This document shows, piece by piece, positions 25,385 to 34,562 of a DNA stretch of 64,000 nt. Location: assembly GCA_964637695.1 (NCBI GenBank), contig CAZWVF010000006.1, forward strand, positions 1 through 64,000, written 5' to 3'. The position numbers and the translations under genes are program-made. The notes under the pieces were generated by a model. The model did not search any database, was not told the origin of the DNA, and saw nothing but the letters and a program-made list of their open reading frames with translations. Every line of letters begins with the position of its first letter. Positions within the stretch are counted from its first letter, which is position 1. The stretch is from JAGLTZ01 sp964637695 (GTDB taxonomy: Bacteria > Blakebacterota > Blakebacteria > Blakebacterales > Blakebacteraceae).

Positions 25385-26470
25385 ATGGCAACTTTAAATC
25401 TGAAATCGCTGCTCGAAGAGATGGTCGAACACAAGGGGAGCGACCTTCACCTGACAGTCGGTGCAGGTCCACAGATGCGTGTGGATGGCGATCTTATTCC
25501 TATTGGTAATTACGAGAAACTTGGTCCTGAAGAAACACAGGCCCTGGCCTACAGCGTGCTGACAGAGAAGCAGAAGAAGGAATTCGAGGAGACGATGGAG
25601 CTGGACTTCTCGTTCGGAATCAAGAACCTGAGCCGGTTCAGGGGCAACGTATTCATGCAGAGGGGAGCGGTTGCAGCCGTATTCCGTACAATCCCCTACG
25701 AGATCCTCAGTTTCGATAAGCTGGGACTGCCCCCGATAGTCAAAGAACTCTCAGAAAGGCCGAACGGGCTGGTTCTGGTAACAGGTCCCACCGGTTCCGG
25801 CAAATCGACTACTCTCGCAGCCATGGTCGACAGGATCAACGAGGAGGAACCTGTCCATATCCTGACGATCGAAGATCCTATCGAGTTCGTGCACAATCAC
25901 AAGCGTTCTCTGGTGAATCAGAGGCAGCTTGGAGCAGACACATTGGGCTTCGAACCGGCACTGCGAGCCGTTCTGCGACAGGATCCCGATGTTGTGCTGA
26001 TAGGTGAGATGCGCGACCTGGAGACCATAGAGGCGGCACTCACTATCGCTGAAACGGGTCACCTTGCGTTCGGGACCCTCCATACGAATTCGGCTGCTCA
26101 GACTATGAACAGGCTCATCGACGTATTCCCGACGGGCCAGCAGCAGCAGGTAAGGACCCAACTCTCCCTGACACTTGAGGGTGTTATAAGTCAGCAGCTG
26201 CTGCCGAAAGTAGGAGGGGGCAGGACTGCGTCGCTGGAGATCCTGGTCTGCACTCCCGCAGTCAGAGCTTTGATCAGAGACAACAAGATCCACCAGATCT
26301 ACAGCATTATGCAGGTTGGAACGAAGTTCGGAATGCGCACGATGTGCCAATCTCTCTACGAAGAGGTTCGAAAGAGGAATATCGATCCGCAGGTAGCGAT
26401 AATGCGTTGCCCCGATCCCGAGGAACTGAAGGAGATGCTCAGCAAGGGTGGCCCTTCGGGGATGGGTTAA
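25385..26470 (+). CDS. pilT: Type IV pilus retraction ATPase PilT
   Basis: PilT drives pilus retraction and twitching. The 361-residue protein has the short N-terminal PAS-like domain and an ATPase with Walker A GPTGSGKSTTL (from residue 134), an Asp box LTIEDPIEFVH, Walker B VLRQDPDVVLIGEMRDLETIE, and HLAFGTLHTNSAAQTMNRLID. The AIRNLIR-type motif is present as PAVRALIRDNK. No zinc site is present, which separates it from PilB. It sits 40 bp after pilB and 19 bp before pilC. Confidence 0.95.
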   Translation: MATLNLKSLLEEMVEHKGSDLHLTVGAGPQMRVDGDLIPIGNYEKLGPEETQALAYSVLTEKQKKEFEETMELDFSFGIKNLSRFRGNVFMQRGAVAAVFRTIPYEILSFDKLGLPPIVKELSERPNGLVLVTGPTGSGKSTTLAAMVDRINEEEPVHILTIEDPIEFVHNHKRSLVNQRQLGADTLGFEPALRAVLRQDPDVVLIGEMRDLETIEAALTIAETGHLAFGTLHTNSAAQTMNRLIDVFPTGQQQQVRTQLSLTLEGVISQQLLPKVGGGRTASLEILVCTPAVRALIRDNKIHQIYSIMQVGTKFGMRTMCQSLYEEVRKRNIDPQVAIMRCPDPEELKEMLSKGGPSGMG

Positions 26471-26489
26471 GCCAACAGGAAAGTAGAAA

Positions 26490-27695
26490 ATGCCTGTATT
26501 TACCTATAAGGGTATCGCCGGCACCGGCAAAGATGTGTCGGGGGAAGTAGAGGCCGAGAATCTGGAGCAGGCCCAGCAGATCGTCCGGGCCCGCAAGATC
26601 ACCGAAGCCACCGTCAAGAAGAAGCCGGCCGAGATAAAGATCCCTGGGCTGGGTGGAAGCGGCAAGGTTTCGGCAGATGTCATAACGGGGTTTTCGCGGC
26701 AGTTCGCTACGATGATCGATGCCGGTCTGCCTCTGGTCCAGTGTCTGAACATCCTCTCCAATCAGTCTGAAGATGAAACGTTCAAGAAGACCCTCAAGCA
26801 GATAACCAACGACGTCGAAGCGGGGAGCACTCTCTCAGAAGCCCTCGCAAAGCATCCCAAGATATTCAACTCCCTCTTCATCAACATGGTGGCTGCCGGT
26901 GAGATAGGAGGTATCCTCGACGAAGTTCTCCTGCGGGTTTCTGCCTACATGGAGAAAGCTGATGCCCTGAAGAGGAAGATCAAGGGCGCAATGATGTACC
27001 CGACTGTCGTTATGACGGTGGCTCTGGGTGCAACAGCGACTCTTATGATCGTCGTCGTACCCACCTTCGTCCAGATGTTCGAGCAATCTGGTGTTGAGCT
27101 GCCCCTGCCGACAAGGATCGTTGTCGGGATATCAGATTTCCTGCAATCAAACCTGATCTTTATCTCAGCTGCAATCGCTGCAGCTATATTCTCGTTTAAG
27201 CGTTACTATGCAACAGATAACGGCGAAAAGGTCGTGGATAACCTTAAGTTGCATATGCCCCTCCTCGGCGACCTCATAAGGAAATCCTCAGTTGCCAGGT
27301 TCTCCAGAACCCTGAGCACACTTCTGGCCTCTGGTGTCAGCATTCTGGAGGCCCTCGATATCACCGCCCGCACAGCCGGCAATCGTATCATCGAAGACGC
27401 TCTCAAGGAGGCCAGAACCAGCATTGGTGGTGGAGAAACCATCACGGCTCCGCTTGCCGAAGCCGATGTTTTCCCACCAATGGTCATGCAGATGGTCAAT
27501 GTGGGGGAACAGACCGGTGAGCTGGATAAGATGCTCGGCAAAATCGCAGATTACTACGAAGAGGAAGTTGATGCAGCCGTTGATTCGCTGACATCGATCA
27601 TCGAGCCGATAATAATAGTATATCTCGGTGTTGTCATCGGTGGAATGGTGCTGGCCATGTATATGCCCCTTTTCAGCATGATGGAAACCTTCTGA
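26490..27695 (+). CDS. pilC: Type IV pilus inner-membrane platform protein PilC (GspF family)
   Basis: The 401-residue protein is the inner-membrane platform on which PilB and PilT act. Two T2SSF domains are visible: the first has FSRQFATMIDAGLPLVQCLN, the second SRTLSTLLASGVSILEALD. Three hydrophobic segments are present at about residues 170-195, 222-240 and 370-395. The opening MPVFTYKGIAGTGKDVSGEV is the usual start of the family. It is 19 bp downstream of pilT. No pilin, pilM-pilQ or prepilin peptidase gene occurs in the window. Confidence 0.94.
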   Translation: MPVFTYKGIAGTGKDVSGEVEAENLEQAQQIVRARKITEATVKKKPAEIKIPGLGGSGKVSADVITGFSRQFATMIDAGLPLVQCLNILSNQSEDETFKKTLKQITNDVEAGSTLSEALAKHPKIFNSLFINMVAAGEIGGILDEVLLRVSAYMEKADALKRKIKGAMMYPTVVMTVALGATATLMIVVVPTFVQMFEQSGVELPLPTRIVVGISDFLQSNLIFISAAIAAAIFSFKRYYATDNGEKVVDNLKLHMPLLGDLIRKSSVARFSRTLSTLLASGVSILEALDITARTAGNRIIEDALKEARTSIGGGETITAPLAEADVFPPMVMQMVNVGEQTGELDKMLGKIADYYEEEVDAAVDSLTSIIEPIIIVYLGVVIGGMVLAMYMPLFSMMETF

Positions 27696-27732
27696 ACCCA
27701 CCGGGCGGTTCTTCGGACCGCCTGGAAAAGTC

Positions 27733-29421
27733 ATGGCTATATTAGCTAAACCAGCGAGTATCAGATTCATCCAGATCCTGCGGCTTGCCGTCGTAATCTT
27801 TGTGGCGCTTGCCGTTTATCTCCTTCTGCGGGATGGATACGGCAGTGACTCGATATTCGTAGTAGACATACCGCTCGTTTCCCTGATCGTTGTGAACCTC
27901 CTGTCATCGGCCTGGCTGTGGCAGCACCAGAGGAGATCCGGGGCCGTAGAGGAGGAACAGTTCTATCTTCAGGTATTCCTGGATGTAATGTTGATGGGTT
28001 TGGTAGTTTTCTATACAGGCGCCTCTTCCAGCACTCTCACACTTGTTTTCCTCCTGCCTGTAATGCTTGCCAGCGCTTTCCTCTATCTGAGAGGCAGTCT
28101 CTTTGCCGCCAGTCTCTCAACCATCGTCCTGGCCGCTCTGGTGGTCCTCGATTCAAATGGCTGGCTGGCCGATTATGGTACGAATTACATCCAGGCGCCC
28201 CTCGATTTCGCCAATGACATCGATGCGCAGCTCCTCTTCGCCAGATCCATCATCACGGTCCTGGTGCTTTTTGCAGCAGCTTCGATAAGCGGATATGTCG
28301 CCGAGAACCACCTCTCGATTGTGGGGGAGCTGGTTGAAGTAACGAGGCGTCTCGAACGGATACGCATCAACACCTCTGATGTGCTCACGCATATGGAATC
28401 GGGGCTGCTGACCGTTGATAAGGAGGGAAGGATAATCTTCCTGAACAGAGCTGCGACCGAGATACTACAGATTGAGGGATCAGAAACTGATGGTCGAAGC
28501 TACAAGTCTGTTTTTACCGGCCGTCTCGAACCGATAAAAGACTTCGTGGATCAGATCCTCAAAGAATCCTCGGATCTGAGCACCCGCAATGAACTTCAAC
28601 TGGAGACGAGGGAGGGCTCCTACATGCCCCTGGGATTGACTCCCACGCTGCTGACCGAAGGAGACTCGATCAGAGGGCTGATCGTTGTTTTCCAGGATCT
28701 CACCCAGGCCAAGGTGACGGAGGACAGGATCCGCAGGCAGGACCGGCTGGCAGTTATCGGTGAACTGGCCGCAGGAATTGCACACGAGTTGCGCAATCCA
28801 CTCGCAAGCATAAGCGGTTCAGCTGAAGTTCTTCAGTCAGGACTCGATGTGGAAGGGGAAGACCGTCAGCTGCTTGATCTGATCGTCAACGAATCGGTCA
28901 GGATAAACGATATAGTCGAACAGTTTCTCAACTACGCCCGCATCCAGCAGGTGGATCGTCAGAGGGTCAACTTTCAGGAACTGGTCAACGAGGTTATTAC
29001 CCTCGTAAAAAACCATCCCAGTTACACGGAGGGTAAAGAGGTTGTGACAGAGCTGGACAGTTGCCCTCCGGTACTGGTCGATGCAGCGCAGATGAAGCAG
29101 GTTTTCCTCAACCTGATCCTGAACGGCCTTGAAGCTGTTGATGGAACGGGAAGAATATGTGTCTGTACTTCAGCAGAGGGTGAGGAGCATATTGCCGGTC
29201 AGGGCCAGGTTGAGATATGGGTTCAGGATGACGGTCCCGGGGTCCCGGAGGAGCAGATCGAAAGCATTTTCGAGCCGTTCCACACCAACAAGAGGGGAGG
29301 GACCGGGCTGGGACTGGCAGTAGTATACAAAATCATGGAGAGCAACGATGGAAGGATCCTTTATGCCCCGCCATCTGACGGCAAATCAACATTTCGTGTC
29401 CTCCTCCCGACAGCAGAATAA
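27733..29421 (+). CDS. pilS: PilS-like membrane histidine kinase with PAS domain
   Basis: Six hydrophobic helices occupy the first about 190 residues, followed by a PAS domain (about 215-310, THMESGLLTVDKEGRIIFLN). The HisKA motif is GIAHELRNPLASISG, with His351 as the phosphorylation site. The ATP-binding domain has an N box (QVFLNLILNGLEA), a G1 box (VQDDGPGVPEEQ) and a GGTGLGLAVVY G2. This architecture matches PilS, the sensor of pilin levels, which phosphorylates PilR. The adjacent sigma-54 activator supports that pairing. Specific ligands cannot be read from sequence. Confidence 0.88.
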   Translation: MAILAKPASIRFIQILRLAVVIFVALAVYLLLRDGYGSDSIFVVDIPLVSLIVVNLLSSAWLWQHQRRSGAVEEEQFYLQVFLDVMLMGLVVFYTGASSSTLTLVFLLPVMLASAFLYLRGSLFAASLSTIVLAALVVLDSNGWLADYGTNYIQAPLDFANDIDAQLLFARSIITVLVLFAAASISGYVAENHLSIVGELVEVTRRLERIRINTSDVLTHMESGLLTVDKEGRIIFLNRAATEILQIEGSETDGRSYKSVFTGRLEPIKDFVDQILKESSDLSTRNELQLETREGSYMPLGLTPTLLTEGDSIRGLIVVFQDLTQAKVTEDRIRRQDRLAVIGELAAGIAHELRNPLASISGSAEVLQSGLDVEGEDRQLLDLIVNESVRINDIVEQFLNYARIQQVDRQRVNFQELVNEVITLVKNHPSYTEGKEVVTELDSCPPVLVDAAQMKQVFLNLILNGLEAVDGTGRICVCTSAEGEEHIAGQGQVEIWVQDDGPGVPEEQIESIFEPFHTNKRGGTGLGLAVVYKIMESNDGRILYAPPSDGKSTFRVLLPTAE

Positions 29422-29426
29422 GTGAT

Positions 29427-30800
29427 ATGAGCACCCGCATACTTGTTGTGGATGATGAAGCATCCATGAGAGAATTCCTTTCGATCGCACTGGGTCGGAT
29501 GGGTTACCAGGTCGACGCAGTGGATTCAGCCGAGGAAGCCGTAAAAGTATTCAGCGAATCCTCCTACGACGTCGTCATCTCTGACATCAGGATCCCCGGT
29601 GGAATGAACGGAGTTGAGCTTCTCGGCGCTCTGAAGGAAACTGATCCCGCCGTTCAGGTAATACTGATTACTGCGTATGCTTCGGTGGACACGGCTGTTA
29701 AAGCGGTCCAGCTCGATGCCCTCGATTACATGATCAAGCCTTTCAAGATAGAGCAGATAAAGAACCGCATCGATAACGCGATGGAGAAGAGGAAACTCCT
29801 TGCCGAGAACCTCTATCTGCGCAAGGTGATACGGGAGGAGAGGGCACCTTCGGGGATATTGGGGGAGAGCGACATGATAAGAGATGTGCGCGAGATGATC
29901 GATAAGGTGGCCCCTGCGCTCAGTACGGTGCTGATAAGCGGTGAGAGCGGTACGGGCAAAGAGCTCGTGGCCAGGGCCCTGCACGACAGAAGTGAACGAG
30001 CCGGGGGACCCTTTGTCTCGGTAAACTGCGGTGCGATCCCGGAGGGTCTGCTTGAATCGGAGCTGTTCGGACACAAGAGAGGGTCCTTTACCGGTGCAGT
30101 GCGGGACAAGGATGGCCTGTTCAAAGTCGCCGACGGCGGCACACTCTTCCTGGACGAGATAGGAGAGACTTTGCCTGCGATTCAGGTGAAACTTCTGCGT
30201 GCACTTCAGGAACTGGAGATAGTGCCGGTGGGCGGCACAAGCCCCATCAAGGTGGATGTGCGTGTTGTGGCGGCCACCAATTCAGCGCTCGACGAGAGAG
30301 TGGAGAATGGCACATTCAGGGAGGATCTCTACTACCGGCTGAATGTGGTACCAATTGACATACCTCCACTGCGGGAGAGGAGAGAGGATATAAGACTTCT
30401 GGCCGAGCATTTCCTGACCAGCGCATCGAGGGAGGAGAAGCACTTCTCAGAGGAGGCACTCTCTCTTCTGGAGGAGTATGCATGGCCCGGTAACGTCAGA
30501 GAGCTGGAGAACGTCGTGGAGCGATCTCTGATAATGTCGGATGGTCCAATTATCGGGATCGACCTTCTTCCACAACAGATCAGTGAGCCACCCAGGGAGA
30601 AGCTGGGCGCCCTTCCACAGTCGGAGCAGTCCCCCGATCTGGAAACGATTGAGAGAGCCTATATCGAATGGGTGCTGAAACAGACCGGAGGAGTCAAAAC
30701 CGCAGCGGCCGAGATACTGGGAATCGATCCCAGCACACTGCACAGGAAGATGGACAAATACGGACTGAGAGATGAGAAGGAAGACGAAAGCAGCGACTAA
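29427..30800 (+). CDS. pilR: Sigma-54-dependent response regulator PilR-like (NtrC family)
   Basis: The 457-residue protein has three domains. The receiver (residues about 4-120) carries Asp53 in VVISDIRIPGG. The AAA+ sigma-54 activator domain includes Walker A SGESGTGKELVARALH (from about 170), the sigma-54 contact loop as GSFTGA (219-224, usually GAFTGA) and GGTLFLDEIGE. A Fis-type helix-turn-helix ends the protein (VKTAAAEILGIDPSTLHRKM). It is predicted to activate sigma-54 promoters of pilus genes. No obvious sigma-54 promoter was found in the neighbouring gaps. It starts 5 bp after the kinase and overlaps the next gene's signal peptide coding by 29 bp. Confidence 0.92.
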   Translation: MSTRILVVDDEASMREFLSIALGRMGYQVDAVDSAEEAVKVFSESSYDVVISDIRIPGGMNGVELLGALKETDPAVQVILITAYASVDTAVKAVQLDALDYMIKPFKIEQIKNRIDNAMEKRKLLAENLYLRKVIREERAPSGILGESDMIRDVREMIDKVAPALSTVLISGESGTGKELVARALHDRSERAGGPFVSVNCGAIPEGLLESELFGHKRGSFTGAVRDKDGLFKVADGGTLFLDEIGETLPAIQVKLLRALQELEIVPVGGTSPIKVDVRVVAATNSALDERVENGTFREDLYYRLNVVPIDIPPLRERREDIRLLAEHFLTSASREEKHFSEEALSLLEEYAWPGNVRELENVVERSLIMSDGPIIGIDLLPQQISEPPREKLGALPQSEQSPDLETIERAYIEWVLKQTGGVKTAAAEILGIDPSTLHRKMDKYGLRDEKEDESSD

Positions 30801-32556
30801 ATATCTCCTTCTCATCCCGCTGACTGGCATACTCCTTCTGCATGCTTCCGACGCGGACGCACAGGGAATCTCCCATCAGGAACTCCTGAATTCAGTTCTG
30901 GCAAGCCAGTTGATGGCGGGGCAGGATCAGGAGGGGATACCTGTAAAGTGCGGCTTTCCCCCGATCGCAGCTGCCCTGGCCGCTCGCAGAGGACAGATCC
31001 CTGAAATGCAGCGGGCACGCCCTCAGCTTATCAGCCCCCAGAGCTATCTCAGCCCGAGCGGTCATTTCCTTCTCCACTATACACATGCAGGAGAGGACTC
31101 TGTTTCCACTGCTGACGCCGATCCCCCCAACTCGATTCCCGACTACATAGAAAAGGCAGCGGCCATCATGGACAGCATCAGGGAGGGGTACACTGACCTG
31201 GGATGGCGCGATCCCGTTGATGATGGTGACGGGGTGTATGACGTCTATTTCGAGGACCTGGAAAATCTTCCCTGGGGATCCTGGTTCGGTTACACCGAGC
31301 CGGTTGAGCCGACGGCGACGACGGCGCCATTCACGTCGGCGTCATTCATAAGCCTGGAAAACGATTTCCCCCCATCGGTCTACGGGCATCCCCCGCTCGA
31401 ATCCCTCAGAGTCACCGCGGCGCATGAATATCACCACGCGATCCAGCTCGCTTATAATCTGGCGCTCATTGAATCGGATTTTATGCACTACATATGGTTC
31501 GCCGAACTGTCGGCCACCTACCAAGAGGATATCTTTTACGACGATATCAATGATTACTACAACTACCTCGATGCATTTCTGGGATATCCTCATCTCTCAC
31601 TGACCGAAACCAGCACCAACCACATGTACGGTGCTGCATTATGGGCCATTTATCTCGATGAGGTATTCGGATCAGATACGAACCGCATCATCTGGACCCT
31701 GATGTCCGACAGTGTTCTGAAGCCCCTGGAGGCACACCGGGTATTCCTGGCCTCACGTAACACGACTCTCCTTGAAAGCTACAGGGAGATGACCGTATGG
31801 CAGCTGTATACGGGCAGCCGGGCACAGGCAGCAGAATATTTCCCGGAGGGCGCATATTATCCCTCCGTGGCGATTGAAAGCCTTGATTCAGGCACAACGA
31901 ACGTTTCCCTGCCCGCGCTTGCATCAAGGTATTACGCCGACCAGCCCTCGGGATCAGCCGGTGGAATGGCCATGAGGCTCTATCCCTCTTCGAGCGCTGA
32001 ATGGGGAGCGGGAATAGCGGGGGAGTTTTCAGGTGGATCGGTGTCGGGTCTGGTTACATCAGCTCTCGATACCTCTTCCGCCTTCCGCGGCACCAGTGTA
32101 GAACTGTATGACTGGTCCGATTACGGAACGGTTCTGCAGTGGGCATTCACCGGGGACAATGTCGACTCTCTTTCAGGGCTCTCAGTAACAAGAAGTGCCC
32201 GGATCGAGGCCGCTGTGAGCGACCGCCTGACCATGCGCGCTTTTGCCGATAATCTTCTGAAGCTGCATCAGAACTACCCGAATCCATTCCGACCACTGGA
32301 GCATGATATCACATACTTCGCCTTCTATCTGAGCGAGCAGGCTTCGGTCGAACTGGAAATCCGATCCCTTAACGGTTCACTGCTCTGGTCGCAATCCCTG
32401 AATCAGCAACCTGCCGGAAACCGTTTCTCAGGTGATTCCGGCATCGGATGGGATGGAAGGGATAGTTCGGGTCGACTGGTACCCGCAGGTGTGTATCTTA
32501 TTATAGCCAGAACCGGCGATGTAACGAGAGCCAGGAAAATGAGCGTTATCCGATGA
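30772..32556 (+). CDS. Secreted MXAN_6640-type putative metalloprotease with FlgD-like tail
   Basis: The 594-residue product begins with a signal peptide (KYLLLIPLTGILLLHASDADA). A zinc-protease motif HEYHH (His218-Glu219-x-x-His222) appears in VTAAHEYHHAIQLAYN, downstream of a conserved-looking DGDGVYDVYFEDL segment, as in MXAN_6640-family proteins. The C-terminus has LKLHQNYPNPFRP followed by an Ig/FlgD-like module (GIGWDGRDSSGRLVPAGVYL), the sorting-type tail common in FCB bacteria and used by the type IX secretion system in Bacteroidota. Export to the cell surface or medium is therefore inferred. It lies right after the PilS/PilR pair. No substrate can be named. Confidence 0.82.
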   Translation: MRRKTKAATKYLLLIPLTGILLLHASDADAQGISHQELLNSVLASQLMAGQDQEGIPVKCGFPPIAAALAARRGQIPEMQRARPQLISPQSYLSPSGHFLLHYTHAGEDSVSTADADPPNSIPDYIEKAAAIMDSIREGYTDLGWRDPVDDGDGVYDVYFEDLENLPWGSWFGYTEPVEPTATTAPFTSASFISLENDFPPSVYGHPPLESLRVTAAHEYHHAIQLAYNLALIESDFMHYIWFAELSATYQEDIFYDDINDYYNYLDAFLGYPHLSLTETSTNHMYGAALWAIYLDEVFGSDTNRIIWTLMSDSVLKPLEAHRVFLASRNTTLLESYREMTVWQLYTGSRAQAAEYFPEGAYYPSVAIESLDSGTTNVSLPALASRYYADQPSGSAGGMAMRLYPSSSAEWGAGIAGEFSGGSVSGLVTSALDTSSAFRGTSVELYDWSDYGTVLQWAFTGDNVDSLSGLSVTRSARIEAAVSDRLTMRAFADNLLKLHQNYPNPFRPLEHDITYFAFYLSEQASVELEIRSLNGSLLWSQSLNQQPAGNRFSGDSGIGWDGRDSSGRLVPAGVYLIIARTGDVTRARKMSVIR

Positions 32557-33941
32557 AAAACCACAGAAAGAAGATATTTAAGGTTGTGGCCGCCGGTCTG
32601 TTGCTGATGCTTATAATCCTGTCAGCTGAAGAGACCTCCTCCCTGGTGACCGGGAGTCAGGAAGGACCCCGGATTGCCAGTCTCGAAGAGATTCAGCCCG
32701 ACGAACCGATGACGCTCGTGTTCCCCACCTTTCTTCACACGTGGGGCATGCAGAAAGCGGGACCTGCCCACCTGCGGATATTCCTGAATGGACGAACCAG
32801 GTTCGATGATCCGCAGGGCATAGCCGTGACGGTTCTGGATGCCTGGGATGATCCGCAGAGCAAAAGCGACGACGACGAACCGACGATCTACGGGATCAAT
32901 TCGGGGCGCGGTGAGATAATCTACAACACCAGCATGTTTTCGGTCGGTCTCTACGGTTCAAAGGGTCGTGGTGTGGGACAGTTTCTCGAGCCGCACGGGG
33001 TCGATGCGGATCCTGCCGGAAACCTGGTAGTGGCCGATACAGGTAATGACAGGATCGCCGTCCTTTTCAATAATGGCCGGGTCCTGAGCCACCGGAGATA
33101 CCTGTGGATGATCGGTGAGAATGACTCGCTGAAATCTCCCTATGATGTCGCTCTGGTGCCCGGCGATGGCGTGTGGGTGACAGACTCGGGCAATTCGCGC
33201 CTGGTTCTGTTCGATCTGGAAAGCGAATCCAGCAGGATTCTCGATCTTTCCGGGATAGTCGAAATTCCAGGTGCGATAGCTCTGAGTCACCCCCGTCAGA
33301 GATGGTCCTATTACCGTAACAATGCGATCTATCTGGCCAGCAGGGCAGGGGACATTCTGGTCAAACTGGATCAGGAGGGAAATGAGGTTGCACGGGTAAC
33401 GGCTGAGGATGTCGGCCTGGATGAAATGGAGATCAGATACCTGACCACCGATTTCTATTCAAATGTCTGGGCCACGGACGGCACTGCCAATGCCATCCAC
33501 AAATTCGATCGCAACCTCAACCACCTCGCAACCTTTGGTTCCAGGGGTAGAAGGAAACTACAGTTCGAGGGACCGAGGGGAATCAGCCTCTGGCGTCGGT
33601 TCGGACAGGTGATCATAGCCGAATCGAAGGGCGCCCAGTACTACTGGGTGGGAGCAGATGCACACACGATAAGCGCCGTGCAGGAGGGCGCATCACTCAC
33701 ACTGAATTACACGCTGACAGAACATTCGTACGTTACGGTGAGGGTGCGTTACTCCGGTGGAGGCCTGGCAGAGGTCTATCGCAGGCAGTTCCGAAATTCG
33801 GGAGCAAGACAGGAAACGGTAATCCTCTCGCGGCAGCGTCCCCTTGCATGGCTAGAGCTGGTTGTTGAACCGACCTACTCCTCATATACCTACAGGGAGA
33901 AGGTCTTCCATTTGAGGTTCCGGGAGGGAATATCGAACTGA
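32553..33941 (+). CDS. Exported NHL-repeat beta-propeller protein
   Basis: The 462-residue protein starts at an ATG overlapping the metalloprotease stop (ATGA). A hydrophobic N-terminus (AAGLLLMLIILSAEETSS) suggests a signal peptide or anchor. Propeller-type repeats appear in GSKGRGVGQFLEPHGVDADP, NLVVADTGNDRIAVLFNNGR, VTDSGNSRLVLFDLES and LKFEGPRG-like RKLQFEGPRGISLW. The C-terminal about 80 residues form a separate beta-rich region. It probably binds ligand or scaffolds in the envelope, and could be the partner of the upstream metalloprotease by coupling. No enzyme motif is visible. Confidence 0.75.
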   Translation: MKNHRKKIFKVVAAGLLLMLIILSAEETSSLVTGSQEGPRIASLEEIQPDEPMTLVFPTFLHTWGMQKAGPAHLRIFLNGRTRFDDPQGIAVTVLDAWDDPQSKSDDDEPTIYGINSGRGEIIYNTSMFSVGLYGSKGRGVGQFLEPHGVDADPAGNLVVADTGNDRIAVLFNNGRVLSHRRYLWMIGENDSLKSPYDVALVPGDGVWVTDSGNSRLVLFDLESESSRILDLSGIVEIPGAIALSHPRQRWSYYRNNAIYLASRAGDILVKLDQEGNEVARVTAEDVGLDEMEIRYLTTDFYSNVWATDGTANAIHKFDRNLNHLATFGSRGRRKLQFEGPRGISLWRRFGQVIIAESKGAQYYWVGADAHTISAVQEGASLTLNYTLTEHSYVTVRVRYSGGGLAEVYRRQFRNSGARQETVILSRQRPLAWLELVVEPTYSSYTYREKVFHLRFREGISN

Positions 33942-33991
33942 ATTCTGTCAACCGGCAGAAGCCTGAAAGCGGGCAGTTATCCCGCCACGAA

Positions 33992-34558
33992 GTGAAGCGG
34001 AAGCTCATTCATCTGAGTTCCAGCGGTATCCCACTGATCATTTTCATTCTTCCACCTGATTTTGGCCTGGGAGTTGTAGCCGCCCTGCTTGTCATGGCTA
34101 TCACGGTGGATGTGGTCCGTCTGCGCATTCCCGCTGTACAGCAGTTCTTTGAGAATTTTTTCGGACAGGCGATGCGTCCCCATGAAGCAAACGAATTGAC
34201 CGGCTCCACTTTTCTCTGTCTGAGTGCACTGGTATGCATCGTGCTTTTTCCCCTGCAGATAGCTGTTACGGCTCTCTTCTTCCTGACCATAGGCGATACG
34301 GCGGCCGCTCTGGTCGGTCAGAAATGGGGGAAGACAGTCCTGGTACCGGGCAAGACACTGGAAGGAACTATGGCATGTCTTGTTACGTGTACTATTGTAG
34401 TGGTGATAATGCCGGGTGTACCATTGATTGCAGGGCTGGCGGGAGCATTTACTGCAACGATCGTGGAATTGTTCGGAACCGAGACCATCGACGACAACTT
34501 CGGCATCCCGGTGCTTTCGGCAGTTGTCATCTGGATAGTAGCATCAACAGTGATTTGA
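33992..34558 (+). CDS. Polyprenol/diacylglycerol kinase-like membrane protein
   Basis: The 188-residue protein has about six hydrophobic helices. It shows RKLIHLSSSGIPLIIF near the start and IGDTAAALVGQKWGKTVLVPGKTLEGT, equal to the CTP-binding motif (GDxxAAxxGxxxGxxxxxxKxxEG) of dolichol/phytol kinases and CTP-dependent diacylglycerol kinases. It probably phosphorylates a membrane alcohol such as phytol, polyprenol or diacylglycerol, feeding lipid or quinone metabolism. The GTG at 33992 is the best start; no ATG is available upstream. It lies between the propeller gene and an unknown gene preceding era. Confidence 0.82.
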   Translation: MKRKLIHLSSSGIPLIIFILPPDFGLGVVAALLVMAITVDVVRLRIPAVQQFFENFFGQAMRPHEANELTGSTFLCLSALVCIVLFPLQIAVTALFFLTIGDTAAALVGQKWGKTVLVPGKTLEGTMACLVTCTIVVVIMPGVPLIAGLAGAFTATIVELFGTETIDDNFGIPVLSAVVIWIVASTVI

Positions 34559-34562
34559 GATA

